A program made the position numbers and the translations under genes. This document shows, in pieces, positions 52,670 through 62,796 of a DNA stretch of 64,000 nucleotides. Source of the stretch: Haliscomenobacter sp. (GTDB lineage: Bacteria > Bacteroidota > Bacteroidia > Chitinophagales > Saprospiraceae); NCBI GenBank assembly GCA_016713275.1, contig JADJPL010000014.1, positions 62,001 through 126,000 of the forward strand. Direction: 5' to 3'. The stretch's first letter is position 1. Each line of letters begins with the position of its first letter. The notes under the pieces are model-generated. The model was not told where the DNA came from. It made no database searches and worked only from the letters and a program-made list of their open reading frames with translations.

Positions 52670-54767
52670 ATGCAGATGACGTTGGGGTATCCTGTTTGGT
52701 ATTTAGGTTTGTGCCTGTTGGCAAGTCTTTTCCTTGCCGGGTTCTTGTATTACCGCGAATCCCATTTCCAGGGGCAGGCGCCCTGGCTTAAATGGACTTT
52801 GGGGTTGATCCGCTTCCTGGCGGTATTTATCCTGACGTTTTTCCTGCTTGGGCCCGTCCTTCGTCCCGCCTTACAGAAGTCCGCAAGCCCGTCGTGGTGA
52901 TCGCGCAAGACGCGTCGGAATCGGTTGGCGCCTCCTTGTCCAGCGACCGCAGAACCGCATACCTGGATCAGTTGGAGCGGATCGGGAAGGACCTGGGCGA
53001 TGACTTCGAGGTCCGTACCTACTCGTTTGGGGAATCGGTGCGGGAAGGTCTGGACACCGGTTTTCAGGACAAAGTCAGCAATTTATCGGAAATGCTTCGC
53101 TTTGGGGCCGACCTGTTTGGCGGCGAAAACCTTGCTGCCGTCCTGCTGGCTACAGACGGGATTTACAACGAAGGGAGCAACCCCATTTATACCCGGTCCA
53201 AGCTCGGCGCCCCGGTATTCGCCCTTGCGCTTGGCGATACCGTGCCCAAAAAGGATCTGGTCCTGAAGCGCGTTTTTCATAACAAGATCGCTTATCTGGG
53301 CGACCAGTTCACCGTACAGGCCGATATTGCCGCGGTGAACTGTGCCGGCGCAGCCACGACGCTTTCGGTCTACAAAGTCCAGGGAGAGTCTGCCCAGTTG
53401 CTCCAGAAACTGCCGGTACAGATCGGCAGCAAGGATTTTTTCGATACGCGGGAGCTGGTTCTGGACGCCGACAAGAGCGGGGTACAGCGTTACCGGCTGG
53501 TGTTGAGCGGCGTTGCCGGAGAGGCTGTCGCCGGAAATAACGTGCAGGAAATTTTTGTCGATGTACTCGACGCCCGGCAGAAGATCCTCGTTCTGGCCCA
53601 TGCGCCCCATCCAGACCTGAGCGCTTTGCGGCAAAGCCTCCTGAACAATAAAAACTATCAGGTGGAAACCGCGTTCATCAGCGAGTTTAAAGGCAACCTC
53701 GCGGGGTATGATTTCGTCATTTTTCACCAGCTTCCTTCCCGGACCCACAATCTAAGCAGCCAGCTGACGGAGCTCAACCGCAACCGCACTCCCCGCTGGT
53801 TCATCGCCGGCATGCAAACCGACTTTAACCGCCTGAACGAAGTGCAAAATCTGCTGGTCATTCAGGCGGATGCACGCAGCGTTAACGAAGTGCAGGCCAG
53901 GGTAGCAAGCAATTTCAATCTGTTCCTCCTCGACGAACAAATCCGCAACGACCTGGGCAACTATCCTCCGCGCTCTCGGCGCCTTTTGGCGAATTCCGCA
54001 GCGCCGGCCAGGCTCAGACCTTCCTTTTTCAGCGCATCCGGAAGATCGACACCGAATACCCGTTGCTGAGCTTTGGAGACCCCGGCGGGGTCCGCACCGG
54101 AGTCTTGGCTGCCGAAGGCCTTTGGCGCTGGCGTCTGTTCAATTACCTGCAAAATGAAAACCACGTATTTTTTGACAACCTCCTCAGCAAGATGGTCCAA
54201 TACCTGAGTGTGAAGGAGGATAAGCGAAAATTCCGGGTGAGCCTGCCCAGGAATATCTTTGACGAAAATGAGCCGGTGACGTTCGACGCCGAATTGTACA
54301 ACAACACCTTCGAGCTGATTAACGAGCCTGACGTTCGTCTCACCCTGATCAACCAGAAAGGCAAAGAGTTCAATTTTACCTTTAATAAAAGCGGAAGAGC
54401 GTATTCCCTGAATGCGGGGATCTTACCGGTTGGAGAATACCGGTTCCGGGCTTCCGTCAACAACGGAGGGGAAAACCTCACTTTTGAAGGGCAATTCAGC
54501 GTTCGCCCCATCCAGTTGGAGTTGTTTGAAACGACAGCCGACCATGGCATCCTCGCTACCATAAGCAGGGAATCCGGCGGGCGCCTGCTTTACCAAAAAG
54601 ACCTGGAAGGTTTTTCCGACATGGTCCGCGGGTTGAACTCTGCGAAGCCCGTTATCTATCAAACGGTCCGCACCCGGCCCCTAATCGACCTGAGGTGGCT
54701 GTTTGGCATCCTGATCGGGCTTTTATCTCTGGAATGGTTCCTCCGCAGGTATTTTGGGTCGTACTAA
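52670..54767 (+). CDS. VWA-like / BatA-type membrane protein (two suspected missing bases)
   Basis: About 699 residues. Two N-terminal membrane helices (WYLGLCLLASLFLAGFLYY; LIRFLAVFILTFFLLGPVL), a VWA-like domain starting VVVIAQDASESVG (a degenerate MIDAS DxSxS), a long periplasmic region with beta-sandwich parts (VTFDAELYNNTFELINEPDVRLTLIN) and a final helix near the C terminus (LRWLFGILIGLLSLEWFLRRYFGSY). CC at 52869-52870 should be CCC (LRPALTEVRKPVVV), and CC at 53968-53969 should be CCC (NYPPALSAPFGEFRS). Resembles Bacteroidota proteins with VWA and glutamine-amidotransferase-like parts; function unknown. Confidence 0.8.
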
Positions 54768-54801
54768 GCGCGGGAGAAGAACCAAGGAAGCAGAAGCGGC
54801 C

Positions 54802-55218
54802 CTACCAGGTCATATCTTCCTCTGAAGGCAGTGCATCGCCATCCCGCTTTTTGGAGGTATGGTTTTCGGAGAAAGGGGCAGAATGCCGTTCGATGTGATC
54901 GTCCATATAATCCTCCTCGTCCTCGTCATGCCGCCGGGCGAATTCGTCGTAATCGTATTCGGGCATCAAATTGGTCTTAATATGGTCGATGACGTCCTGG
55001 AGGTTGTCGAGAAACCGGTTGAAATCCTCCTTGTACAGAAAGATCTTATGCCGCTCGTAGCCGTCTCCATTAAATTTCCGGGTGCTCTCGGTTAAGGTCA
55101 GATAGTAATCGTCGCCTTTGGTCTGGCGAACGTCAAAGAAATACGTCCTTCTTTTACCAGCGCGAACTTTCCTGGAAAACACGCTCTCAAACCTTCTTTG
55201 ATTTCTTTCGTTGTCCAC
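54802..55218 (-). CDS. PUR-family nucleic-acid-binding protein (DUF3276)
   Basis: 138 residues. The N-terminal PUR repeat is VFSRKVRAGKRRTYFFDVRQTKGDDYYLTLTESTRKFNGDGYERHKIFLYKEDFNRFLDNLQDVIDHI, the DUF3276/Pur-alpha-like signature with KRRTYFFDV. The C-terminal 60 residues are acidic and disordered (DEDEEDYMDDHIERHS). Expected to bind single-stranded DNA or RNA in the cytoplasm. Own promoter upstream at 55260-55289. Confidence 0.93.
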   Translation of the reverse strand: MDNERNQRRFESVFSRKVRAGKRRTYFFDVRQTKGDDYYLTLTESTRKFNGDGYERHKIFLYKEDFNRFLDNLQDVIDHIKTNLMPEYDYDEFARRHDEDEEDYMDDHIERHSAPFSENHTSKKRDGDALPSEEDMTW

Positions 55219-55631
55219 GGCAACTCTGTTTTATGAACGGAAAAAAAACATCGCCCGTACAAAAGTAAAGATTTGCCTAAAAAATCAAAATAAGCGGCCC
55301 AAAAGATAGGGGATAGGGGAGAGCGCCTGCCGGGGTTCTCCCCGAAACGGTAAAGAAATAGTAAATCGAATCTGGCATCCCGTCTGTGCTAAAGGAAAAG
55401 AGAATCCTTGGATTCGGAGGAAAATGCCTCGGAAAAAAGGAGAAGCAGGGCAGGGGATCGGGGAGCATTTTGAGGAATGGACCTGTGGACGGGGCAAAAT
55501 TCTTTACAAAGAATTAATATGTACATTTCCTGCAGGAAGCGAGCGGATTCCCTTGCCGCTCGCTGCTCCGGGCGAAAAATGGCCCCTTCGCGCCAGCCCA
55601 AGATCTTAAGCCAGGCAAGACGGGTTGGGAT
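55219..55631. other. Gene-free region between the PUR-family gene and ABC exporter
   Basis: Contains the PUR-family promoter at its left end and a hairpin gcgagcgg-attccctt-gccgctcgc (55538-55562) on the 3' side of the ABC gene, probably its terminator. Nothing else recognised. Confidence 0.5.
55260..55289 (-). promoter_or_regulatory. Promoter of the PUR-family gene
   Basis: On the minus strand: TTTG (55286-55289), 18-base spacer, TACTTTTG (55260-55267). Fits TTTG-N19-TAnnTTTG closely and lies about 40 bases before the start codon. Confidence 0.7.
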
Positions 55632-57419
55632 TTACTCGGTTTCGACCTCTTCCAGCCGTTGCCGTTCAAAGAGGTCGAAATAGTACCCTTTCAGCGCGAG
55701 GAGCTCGTCGTGGGCGCCCTGCTCGATAATGCGCCCATGGTCCAGCACGATGATTTTGTCGAACTGTATGAGGGAATAGATGCGGTGGGTGATCACGATG
55801 GCTGTTTTATCTGCCAGGGCGTCGTTGAAGTAGCGCAGGATCTGCTTTTCGGTGTTGGTATCGACGGCCGACAGGCAGTCGTCCAGAATAAGAATATCGG
55901 GTTTTTTGATCAGCGCGCGAGCGATAGCGACCCGCTGCTTTTGTCCGCCCGAAAGGGTGACTCCCCGTTCGCCAACCAGGGTGTCGAACTGGTTGGGCAG
56001 CGCGAGAATCTCTTGCTGGATAGAGGCGTATGCGGCAAATGCTTCGATTTCAGGCCGGGTAGCGTCGGGGGCGCCAAAAGCGATATTGGCGGCAATGGTA
56101 TCCGAAAACAGGAACACATCCTGGGGAACATACCCAATGCGCTGCCTCAGGTAGGACAGGTCCCAATCCTTGATGGGATGGTCGTCGATGAGGATTTGCC
56201 CGGATTGCGCGTCGTACATCCGGACCAGCAGATCGGCAACGGTGCTCTTTCCCGATCCGGTACGCCCGACGATAGCCATTTTTTGGCCGGGCTTGAGCTC
56301 GAAGCTCACGTGTTTGATCGCTTCAATTCCCGTATCCGGATAGGTGAACGAAACATCCCGGAAGGCAATCCTTCCGTGTATGGGGTGGGATACCTTGCCC
56401 GTTTGGAGGATTTCCGGAGGGGTATTCAAAAACTCGTTGATCCGCTTTTGAGAAGCTGCTGCCTGTTGTACGATGGAAGCAATCCATCCGATCGACGTTA
56501 CCGGCCAAGTCAGCATATTGACGTAGATCACAAATTCTGCAATATTGCCCGGGGTGATCGTGCCTTTCAAGGTGAGAATGCCTCCTACATACACCGTCAG
56601 CAAGGTACTTGCTCCGACCAGCAACAGCATCAGTGGGAAGAACAGCGCATTGACGGTAGCCAAACCAAGCGATTTCTCTTTGAAATCTTCGGTCTGTATG
56701 GCAAAGAACCGCGTCATTGGGCCTTCCTGGACATAGGCTTTCACCACCCGGATGCCGGAATACACTTCCTGCGCAATGCTGTTGAGCCGGGCAATCTGCT
56801 GTTGAATGACTTCGCTGCGCTCGTTGATCAGGTTGCTCACATAGTAAATAGAAATCGACAGCAAGGGCAGGGGAAGCAAGCAGTAGAGGGTGAGCTCCGC
56901 ATTCACGGAGACCATAGCGGAAATTACCAGAATGAACAACGAGACCAGATTGATGCCGTACAACACGGCAGGCCCCAGGTACATACGGACTTTATTGACA
57001 TCTTCCGTCACCCGGGCCATTAAATCGCCGGTATTGTTCCGCTTGTAAAACGCCAGATCCAGTTTTTGATAGTGCAAATAGATCTCTTTTCGAAGGTCGT
57101 ACTCGATCAGCCGCGACATGACGATGATCGTCTGCCGCATAAAAAACATAAATATCCCCATGACGATCGCGAGAATCAGCACCAACACCCCAAAGTATAA
57201 AAGTTGCTGGCCCAGCATGCGGAAGAAAACCGTTTCCAGGCTGGTACCCTGATACAATCGGTATAATTGCAGGTTGTCGATGACGAGATCCAGCGCTTCC
57301 CGGATGGTTTGAGGCTGGAGCACCCGGAAGTAGTTGGACAGAAAAACGAATACGAAGCCCAGCAACACCAGTTTGCGGTAGCGGAAAAAAAACTTGTTCA
57401 AGTAACGTAGGTGCTTCAT
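55632..57419 (-). CDS. ABC exporter half-transporter with degenerate catalytic site
   Basis: 595 residues: six-helix membrane domain (VLLGFVFVFLSNYFRVL ... FLFMRQTIIVMSRLIEYDLRKEIYLHYQKL) and a nucleotide-binding domain with Walker A GRTGSGKST (about 383-391), signature LSGGQKQR (about 489), Walker B ILILDD, D-loop SAVD and switch His in ITHR. After Walker B the usual Glu is Asp (LDDCLSAVDT), as in the degenerate site of heterodimeric exporters such as YheI/YheH and TM287/288. A partner half is therefore expected elsewhere; none is in this window. Exports lipid, drug or peptide; substrate unknown. Confidence 0.93.
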   Translation of the reverse strand: MKHLRYLNKFFFRYRKLVLLGFVFVFLSNYFRVLQPQTIREALDLVIDNLQLYRLYQGTSLETVFFRMLGQQLLYFGVLVLILAIVMGIFMFFMRQTIIVMSRLIEYDLRKEIYLHYQKLDLAFYKRNNTGDLMARVTEDVNKVRMYLGPAVLYGINLVSLFILVISAMVSVNAELTLYCLLPLPLLSISIYYVSNLINERSEVIQQQIARLNSIAQEVYSGIRVVKAYVQEGPMTRFFAIQTEDFKEKSLGLATVNALFFPLMLLLVGASTLLTVYVGGILTLKGTITPGNIAEFVIYVNMLTWPVTSIGWIASIVQQAAASQKRINEFLNTPPEILQTGKVSHPIHGRIAFRDVSFTYPDTGIEAIKHVSFELKPGQKMAIVGRTGSGKSTVADLLVRMYDAQSGQILIDDHPIKDWDLSYLRQRIGYVPQDVFLFSDTIAANIAFGAPDATRPEIEAFAAYASIQQEILALPNQFDTLVGERGVTLSGGQKQRVAIARALIKKPDILILDDCLSAVDTNTEKQILRYFNDALADKTAIVITHRIYSLIQFDKIIVLDHGRIIEQGAHDELLALKGYYFDLFERQRLEEVETE

Positions 57420-57512
57420 ATCGTCGGGGATATTTCCGGGTTATCCTGTTTATAGGAGCGGTTCTTTACCATAACCTTCCGAATACAGGGAAGGTTGTAA
57501 CAAAAAAGGCAA

Positions 57513-57749
57513 TTATTGGCCGCCGAACCATTTACCGGCTTCGTAGGCGAGGGCAGCTACCCCCGGCGCCAGCGTAGATGCCAGCATCCAGCGGAAGTAA
57601 GCCCGGGGCACTTTGGACGGTTCGATCCACTCCACAATCAGGGAGATCAACAGGACGACCAAAAACACAATGCCGAAAATAATACTCAGCAACCCGGCCA
57701 AATAGGGGTAAACCAGCCAAAGCGCCAGATAAGCTGCGGTTTGGATCAA
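57513..57749 (-). CDS. Small membrane protein
   Basis: 78 residues: a hydrophobic hairpin (AAYLALWLVYPYLAGLLSIIFGIVFLVVLLISLIVEWI), then a short basic linker and a third weak helix (MLASTLAPGVAALAYEAGKWF). No family recognised. The frame fills the gap between two minus-strand genes with gene-like composition, and its hydrophobic pattern is unlikely by chance. Confidence 0.65.
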   Translation of the reverse strand: MIQTAAYLALWLVYPYLAGLLSIIFGIVFLVVLLISLIVEWIEPSKVPRAYFRWMLASTLAPGVAALAYEAGKWFGGQ

Positions 57750-57797
57750 AAAGAGTTCCAGGAGTTAGGAATGCGCATGGTTGGCAAAATAAAGCAA

Positions 57798-58187
57798 TTA
57801 GTTATACAAAGGGGATCTGCCAAGTACAAAGCGGAAGTCAAACCCCTTGAAATTGGTTATAAGCGCCATCGAAGAGTCGGTTAAGGACTCAATTTGGTAA
57901 ACCAGGGTAATTTCCCCCTGCGTTTGTTCTATTTTTCCCTTCTTCACTTCATAACGGGCCTCCATGGGGACTTCTGTTACCGGAAGGTTGGTCGCCATTT
58001 TTTCCTCCGCTTTGAATTCAAAGAACAGATCGTCAAGGGATTCGGTAGGTCTTCCGTTACGGTAGGCCTCTTTGATTTCCCACCGCCCAAGCACCAACTG
58101 CGGGGTGGGATCTATTTCTTTTTTACAAGAATAGAAAGACCAGGGAATGACGAAAAGCAAGAGAAGCCGCGTTCCAGAAAATTTCAT
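57798..58187 (-). CDS. Small lipoprotein, lipocalin-like
   Basis: 129 residues. Lipobox-type end SFYSC near residue 21, followed by KKEIDPTPQLVLGRWEIKEAYRNGRPTESLDDLFFEFKAEEKMATNL, the 'GxW' opening of lipocalin-like domains, and alternating strands to the end (ARYEVKKGKIEQTQGEITLVYQIESLTDSSMAL). Probably anchored in the outer or inner membrane; ligand unknown. Confidence 0.78.
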   Translation of the reverse strand: MKFSGTRLLLLFVIPWSFYSCKKEIDPTPQLVLGRWEIKEAYRNGRPTESLDDLFFEFKAEEKMATNLPVTEVPMEARYEVKKGKIEQTQGEITLVYQIESLTDSSMALITNFKGFDFRFVLGRSPLYN

Positions 58188-58267
58188 AATTCGTTCTAAT
58201 TCGTTGATTTGCGCAAAAATACCAAAACGCAGAAGGAATCCCCGGTGTTTGGGGAATTATTTTGAGA

Positions 58268-58315
58268 CAGCGGCGCAGGCCTTTCCGATATGGCGTTGAA
58301 AGGCCTGCGGGCGCT
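58268..58315. terminator. Strong hairpin between DUF2911 gene and lipoprotein gene
   Basis: Inner stem gcaggcctttc (58275-58285) / gaaaggcctgc (58298-58308) is perfect; it extends with one bulge to cagcg / cgctg. It is flanked by ttttgagacag and ctgagacag, so it could also be a decayed MITE-like copy. Located downstream of the DUF2911 gene. Confidence 0.55.
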
Positions 58316-58380
58316 GTATCTGAGACAGAGGATCAGATCCTCAAAAAAGCCGGTTCCTAACGGATTTGAATCGCCGTGGC

Positions 58381-58903
58381 TTACAACGCCTTCACTTTGA
58401 ACGGCACCGACAGGTTCTCCCAGGTCAGGACGACTTTGCCTTTGCTGTCGGCGGAAATCATCAATTGCTCGGAAAACGCTTTGGCCGCTTTGGGTTTTGT
58501 GGTAACCCGAAGCGCATCCATGGCTTCTTTATAGTTGTAAGCGCCCCATTGATTGGGCTCCTTTATTAAAGACCAGGGTCCAGGTTTTTTCCGATGGAAT
58601 CGTAAAGAAGGCATACTTGCCCGCTGCCAAGCGCTGCCCGTTGACGAGCACGTCTTTATTGACCTCAAAGGTAGTCGCCTCATTGGCGCCGGTCCGCCAT
58701 ACTTCCCCAAAAGGAACCAAATCCCCCCAGATTTTGCGCCCTTTAACCGACGGGCTGCTGTAGGTAATGGCCAGGTTGACCGAGCCGGAGATAATCGTTT
58801 TGGCTTCTTTCAGCGGGCTTACGCGCTCCTGAGCGTTAAGCGCCGTACCCAAAGTGAACAGGGCGGCCGTCAGGAGCAGTGCATTCAGGTTTTTCATTCG
58901 CAT
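58381..58903 (-). CDS. DUF2911 exported protein (one suspected inserted base)
   Basis: About 173 residues. Signal peptide (MKNLNALLLTAALFTLGTALNAQ), then the DUF2911 signature ITYSSPSVKGRKIWGDLVPFGEVWRTGANEATTFEVNKDVLVNGQRLAAGKYAFFTIPSEKTWTLVFNK. The frame then shifts: CC at 58560-58561 on the plus strand should be C, giving NKEPNQWGAYNYKEAMDALRV and the rest of the domain to SVPFKVKAL. Periplasmic; function unknown. Start at 58903 or 58897. Confidence 0.9.
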
Positions 58904-59022
58904 GGTACAATGGATTTTATGGTAAAAATGGAAAAAGCGATGGGTTTGAATTATTTTCGGGGCAATAATAAAACCCCTTTTGCCCGGGAGGGTTGATCGG
59001 AGGTAAAATTTTTATTCCTTTT

Positions 59023-59975
59023 TCAAGAACCGGCGGCAGCCCGGCGCAGGCGGTCGTTGATTGCCCGGCCCAGATGCTCTTCGGGGAGCAGCTCGGCCAG
59101 GATCACGTCGATCGGTAATGCATCCAGGTATCGCATCGCGGCAAAAAGCTTCCGGGCCGCTTCGGTAAAATTTCCATTTTCAGAAAGCGCCACCTGGCTG
59201 TCGGAGGGCAGCCTGGGGAAAACGCGCCGGAAACTCAGGATACCCAGGCGAAGGTGGCGGTACTGCGGATCATCTCGTCGAGGTTTCCCAGCCGCAACGG
59301 CGCTTTGGGCGCATAGTGGCTTTTGAGCATTCCGGGCGCCAAAGGGTCCGAACTGGAGTGGGCCAGGGCCAGCGCCGGGCCGGCCACTTCTTCAATCGCT
59401 TCCACCGGAATGCCTCCTTTCCGGTAGATGATGGGCTGAGCCCCGTCAAATCCGACAATAGTACTTTCCAACCCTACCTGGCAGGGCCCACCGTCGAGAA
59501 TATAAGGAATTTTGGATCCCAATTGCTGGTCGACGTGTTGGGCTGTAGTCGGACTGATGTATCCAAACGGGTTGGCGCTCGGGGCAGCCAGCGGGAACTC
59601 CAGGAGGCTCAGCAGATCGAGGGCCATCGGGTGCTTGGGGATGCGTAGAGCTACGAGGGGCGATCCGGCGGTAACCAGGTCGGAAATGACGTCCGCCTTA
59701 GGCAAAAGCAACGTCAGCGGCCCGGGCATGAACGCTTCGGCCAGCCGGCGCGCTTCCGGAGGGAAATCAGCAGCCAGGGCCTGCAGCCGGTCCAGACTGC
59801 CCGCATGAACAATAAGGGGATCAAACGCCGGCCGTTGCTTGACGGCAAAGATCTCGGCTACCGCCGTTTCCGAAAAGGCGTTGCCGGCAAGTCCGTACAC
59901 CGTTTCGGTTGGTATGGCCACCAGCGCCCCTTCCCGGAGAAGCCGGGCGGCTCGTTCCAGATCTTTTCCTATCAT
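59023..59975 (-). CDS. L-threonylcarbamoyladenylate synthase, Sua5 type (one suspected missing base)
   Basis: About 317 residues. YrdC-like domain: LREGALVAIPTETVYGLAGNAFSETAVAEIFAVKQRPAFDPLIVHAG, FMPGPLTLLLPK, VALRIPKHPMALDLL, APSANPFGYISPTTAQHV. Linker VGLESTIVGFDGAQPIIYRKGGI and PGMLKSHYAPKAPLRL lead to the Sua5 C-terminal domain. GG at 59267-59268 should be GGG, giving EMIPQYRHLRLGILSFRRVFP and continuing to GRAINDRLRRAAAGS. Makes threonylcarbamoyl-AMP for the t6A37 modification of ANN-decoding tRNAs. Its start overlaps the MFS stop by four bases. Confidence 0.95.
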
Positions 59976-61204
59976 TTGGATTCACTTGACGGCGGGGCCA
60001 GCCGGTGGCGCAGCAGCCAGAACCCCGTCAGGGATATGGCCGTCAGCCCAACCAGGAGGTACCAAAGCGTCGGATAACCCAACGCGCCGGCTACCTGCAT
60101 GCCAATAACAGGAGAAAGGATGTGCGCCACCGAAAACCCCATGGCGTACAGCGCCATATACTGCCCCCGGTTGGATGGGCCGCTTCTTCCCAGGGCAATG
60201 GAATTCGCAAAAGGGAAGTTGAACATCTCACCGACCGTCACCAGAAAAACCGACAGGATGGACGCAAAAAGCACCCCGCTCACGGCGTTATAAACCAAAA
60301 ACGAGAGCCCGATCATGCCGGCGCCCATACTGACCATGACCACTTTTTCCACTCTTCCCTCCAAACGGAACACCAACGGCATTTCCACGAACGCGATCAG
60401 CAACCCGTTCATGGCGAGCAAGGAGCCAATCTGGGCCTCGTTGAGCCCGTAATTCTCCTTCCAGAAAACCGGTATTACGGAGAAAAACTGCATAAACGCA
60501 ATCCCGGTGAGGGTGACAAAAAGCATGAACCAAAGGAAGGTTTTATCCCGGTATGCGGATTGCTTGACGGTTACAGGCGTCTCCAACTCGGTTTTGGGTT
60601 TATGCGCCTCTTTTTTGGGCCGGAGGTAAAGAAAAAAGATCAGCGCGGCGGCGATGCACGTCGCCCCATCCACAATGAACAGCCATTGAAACCCAAAGCC
60701 GTGAGCCAGCCACCCCCCCAGCGCAGGGCCAACCGAAAAACCGAGGTTGATCGCCAACCGGATCAGCGAATAGGAACGGGTGATATTTTCCGGACGGGCA
60801 TAGGCGGCGATCGAGGCAAAATTGGCCGGACGAAAGGCCTCCGCCACCATGCTCAGCAAGAAAACGCCCCCCGCAAAGGGAACCAATCCTTTAATCTGCA
60901 TGAGGAGAAAAAAAGCGGCGCCCGTCAGCAAAAGCGACCACAACTGTACATAGTAGTAACTGAACCGGTCCGTTAGCTGTCCCCCGGCGTATACTCCAAT
61001 GACCGACCCAATTCCGAAACAGCTCATGACCAAACCCGCTTCGGGCTTGGTAAACCCTAGTTCCTGAGTCATGTACACCGTAAGAAAGGGAATCACCATG
61101 GCCCCGCTCCGGTTGACCAGAGAGACAAAAGCAAGCATCCACACATCGCGGGATAATCCGGCAAAAGAGCGGATGTAAAAGGAAAATGCTCGGCGGAGGT
61201 ACAT
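59972..61204 (-). CDS. MFS transporter
   Basis: 410 residues with 12 predicted membrane helices. MFS features: loop 2-3 GGQLTDRFS, FRPANFASIAAYARPENITRSYSLIRLAINLGFSVGPALGGWLA in helices 4-5, and RGQYMALYAMGFSVAHILSPVIG in helix 11. Resembles the YttB/multidrug type; substrate unknown. ATG 61204 is preferred over 61234 because a promoter -7 box (61223-61230) overlaps the earlier codon. Ends in a four-base overlap with the Sua5 gene. Confidence 0.92.
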   Translation of the reverse strand: MYLRRAFSFYIRSFAGLSRDVWMLAFVSLVNRSGAMVIPFLTVYMTQELGFTKPEAGLVMSCFGIGSVIGVYAGGQLTDRFSYYYVQLWSLLLTGAAFFLLMQIKGLVPFAGGVFLLSMVAEAFRPANFASIAAYARPENITRSYSLIRLAINLGFSVGPALGGWLAHGFGFQWLFIVDGATCIAAALIFFLYLRPKKEAHKPKTELETPVTVKQSAYRDKTFLWFMLFVTLTGIAFMQFFSVIPVFWKENYGLNEAQIGSLLAMNGLLIAFVEMPLVFRLEGRVEKVVMVSMGAGMIGLSFLVYNAVSGVLFASILSVFLVTVGEMFNFPFANSIALGRSGPSNRGQYMALYAMGFSVAHILSPVIGMQVAGALGYPTLWYLLVGLTAISLTGFWLLRHRLAPPSSESK

Positions 61205-61222
61205 GGCGCGGGATTTGGCCCA

Positions 61223-61254
61223 CAAAGGTAGCATTCCCCGCCGAAATCCCCAAT
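61223..61254 (-). promoter_or_regulatory. Promoter of the MFS-Sua5 operon
   Basis: On the minus strand: TTG (61251-61253), 20-base spacer, TACCTTTG (61223-61230). The start codon at 61204 follows after 18 bases, giving a short leader. Confidence 0.65.
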
Positions 61255-61262
61255 GGCCCCCC

Positions 61263-62612
61263 TTATTTGCCCAGATGGCTTTTCCGTCTGGGAATCAGCA
61301 GAAGTTGGTTTTGCCTGCCGTCGATGTAGTATACCTTTTGCCCGTCAAAAACAGCATTCTCTTCCATCATGACCCGGATCTCCTTATTCCATTCGGGCAC
61401 AAATACCCGGTTGTTCAACTCAATGGCATAAGCGGTGTTCGGGTTCAGCGGGTAATCTCCTGTTCCGGGTACGCCGTTTTGCATGTCCCACATGCCGATC
61501 GCCGGCCCTGCCCCATGACCGTGATAACCAATCGGGTGGCTGTAAATGCTGGGCTGCAACCCTTCCGCTTTGGCTTTGGCGAGCGCATCTGCAAGGAGTT
61601 GGTTGCCCGTGCGTCCGGTGCGGAACCCTTCCGTCAGGAGGTCCATCAGGCGCAGGCATTTCGTAAATGCTTGTTTCAGGTACTCCGGAGCGTCGGTTTC
61701 TCCTGTGCGGAGCACGTAGGCGTTCTCCTGCGTGTCGGTATTCAGGCCCAGATAAGTAATGCCGAAATCGACGTGGACCAGATCGCCGGGAAGAATCACC
61801 GACCCCTCCGGCCGGCTGGAAAAGCTCCGGTTTTGTTCATTCGCCGAGGGCGATGCCCGCTGGACGTCCACTGTTGGGTGAAACCAGGCTTCGAGGCCAA
61901 GCGCCCGGATTCGTTCGCGGTAGAACCAAACGACGTCTTCGGTGGTGGTGATGCCCGGCTGGATAACCTGTTCCGAAAACCCTTCGGCGATGATCTCGTG
62001 CGCAATCCGGCAGATCTGCGGGTAAACTGCCAGTTCGGAGGGCGTTCTGGTTTCCAGCCACCCCACTGCAAGGCGCTCCGCGGAAGCAAGGCGGGGTTCC
62101 AGCGCGTCTGGAAGCGCCTGGAGCAATTGCTGATAATGGAAGGCAGATAAGCCATCGGCATGACCATACAAGGGGGAACGGTTGATCCCGATTTTTTTAG
62201 GGTTGCGCTCGGCGATGAGTTGCGCGAGGCGCTTAAACTGATCCGGTTCTTTTTCCGGGTCCCAGGCTTTCTTGAAAATTTCTCCGATGTCGTACCGGGC
62301 GCAGGCGAGGGTTTCCAGGGAATCCGCCCGGTCGAAAATCACCAGCATGGTCGTCCGGCGCGCGGAGATCCAACTGGAGGGCAGCATGGTTTTCAGCACC
62401 GGGTCTTCGTTGTACTCCCGGGCGATCAGTATCCACATATCGATGCCTTCCCGGCGCATTAAGGCAGGCAGCAGCGTCTGGAAGCGCTCCTTTAGCCAGG
62501 CATCCTGCACCTTGCCTTGCTCCTTCAGATCAAGGATTTTGGGCATCTGCCCTTGCAAAGCGGGAAAAAGGAACATTAGGGAGAAAAGCAACGTCAAAAG
62601 CGCTTGTTTCAT
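61263..62612 (-). CDS. Exported M24 family metallopeptidase (Xaa-Pro aminopeptidase-like)
   Basis: 449 residues. Signal peptide (MKQALLTLLFSLMFLFPALQGQ), a creatinase-type N-terminal domain (ALMRREGIDMWILIAREYNEDPVLKTMLPS) and a pita-bread catalytic domain. All five expected metal ligands are visible: Asp in VHVDFGITYLG, Asp in LNTDTQ, His in HGHGAGP, Glu in AIELNN and Glu in MMEENAV. Removes N-terminal residues next to proline from peptides in the periplasm; some members have unusual substrates. Confidence 0.92.
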   Translation of the reverse strand: MKQALLTLLFSLMFLFPALQGQMPKILDLKEQGKVQDAWLKERFQTLLPALMRREGIDMWILIAREYNEDPVLKTMLPSSWISARRTTMLVIFDRADSLETLACARYDIGEIFKKAWDPEKEPDQFKRLAQLIAERNPKKIGINRSPLYGHADGLSAFHYQQLLQALPDALEPRLASAERLAVGWLETRTPSELAVYPQICRIAHEIIAEGFSEQVIQPGITTTEDVVWFYRERIRALGLEAWFHPTVDVQRASPSANEQNRSFSSRPEGSVILPGDLVHVDFGITYLGLNTDTQENAYVLRTGETDAPEYLKQAFTKCLRLMDLLTEGFRTGRTGNQLLADALAKAKAEGLQPSIYSHPIGYHGHGAGPAIGMWDMQNGVPGTGDYPLNPNTAYAIELNNRVFVPEWNKEIRVMMEENAVFDGQKVYYIDGRQNQLLLIPRRKSHLGK

Positions 62613-62638
62613 ATCGCATGGATTTTTTTAAACGAAAA

Positions 62639-62796
62639 GAAGTGGTCTCAAAGACCACTCTTTGCCTCTGGCATGAAATTTTATTTTCTTTTTTCAAGTT
62701 CAACAAAAAATTGCTTTTCATTTTTTTGTTGAACTTGAAAAAAGAAAATATTTTATTGCTGCCTTGGGCAAAAACCGTCTTTTGAGACAACTCCAG
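62639..62796. mobile_element. MITE-like element, copy C
   Basis: Ends agtggtctcaaagaccact and ccgtcttttgagacaactcc. Centre: tattttcttttttcaagttcaacaaaaaattgc / tttttttgttgaacttgaaaaaagaaaata, a long near-perfect AT-rich palindrome. Closely matches the inverse of copy B. Lies upstream of the M24 gene. The remaining bases to 62966 are a leader for the next gene with a candidate -7 box TATATTTG at 62879-62886. Confidence 0.83.
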
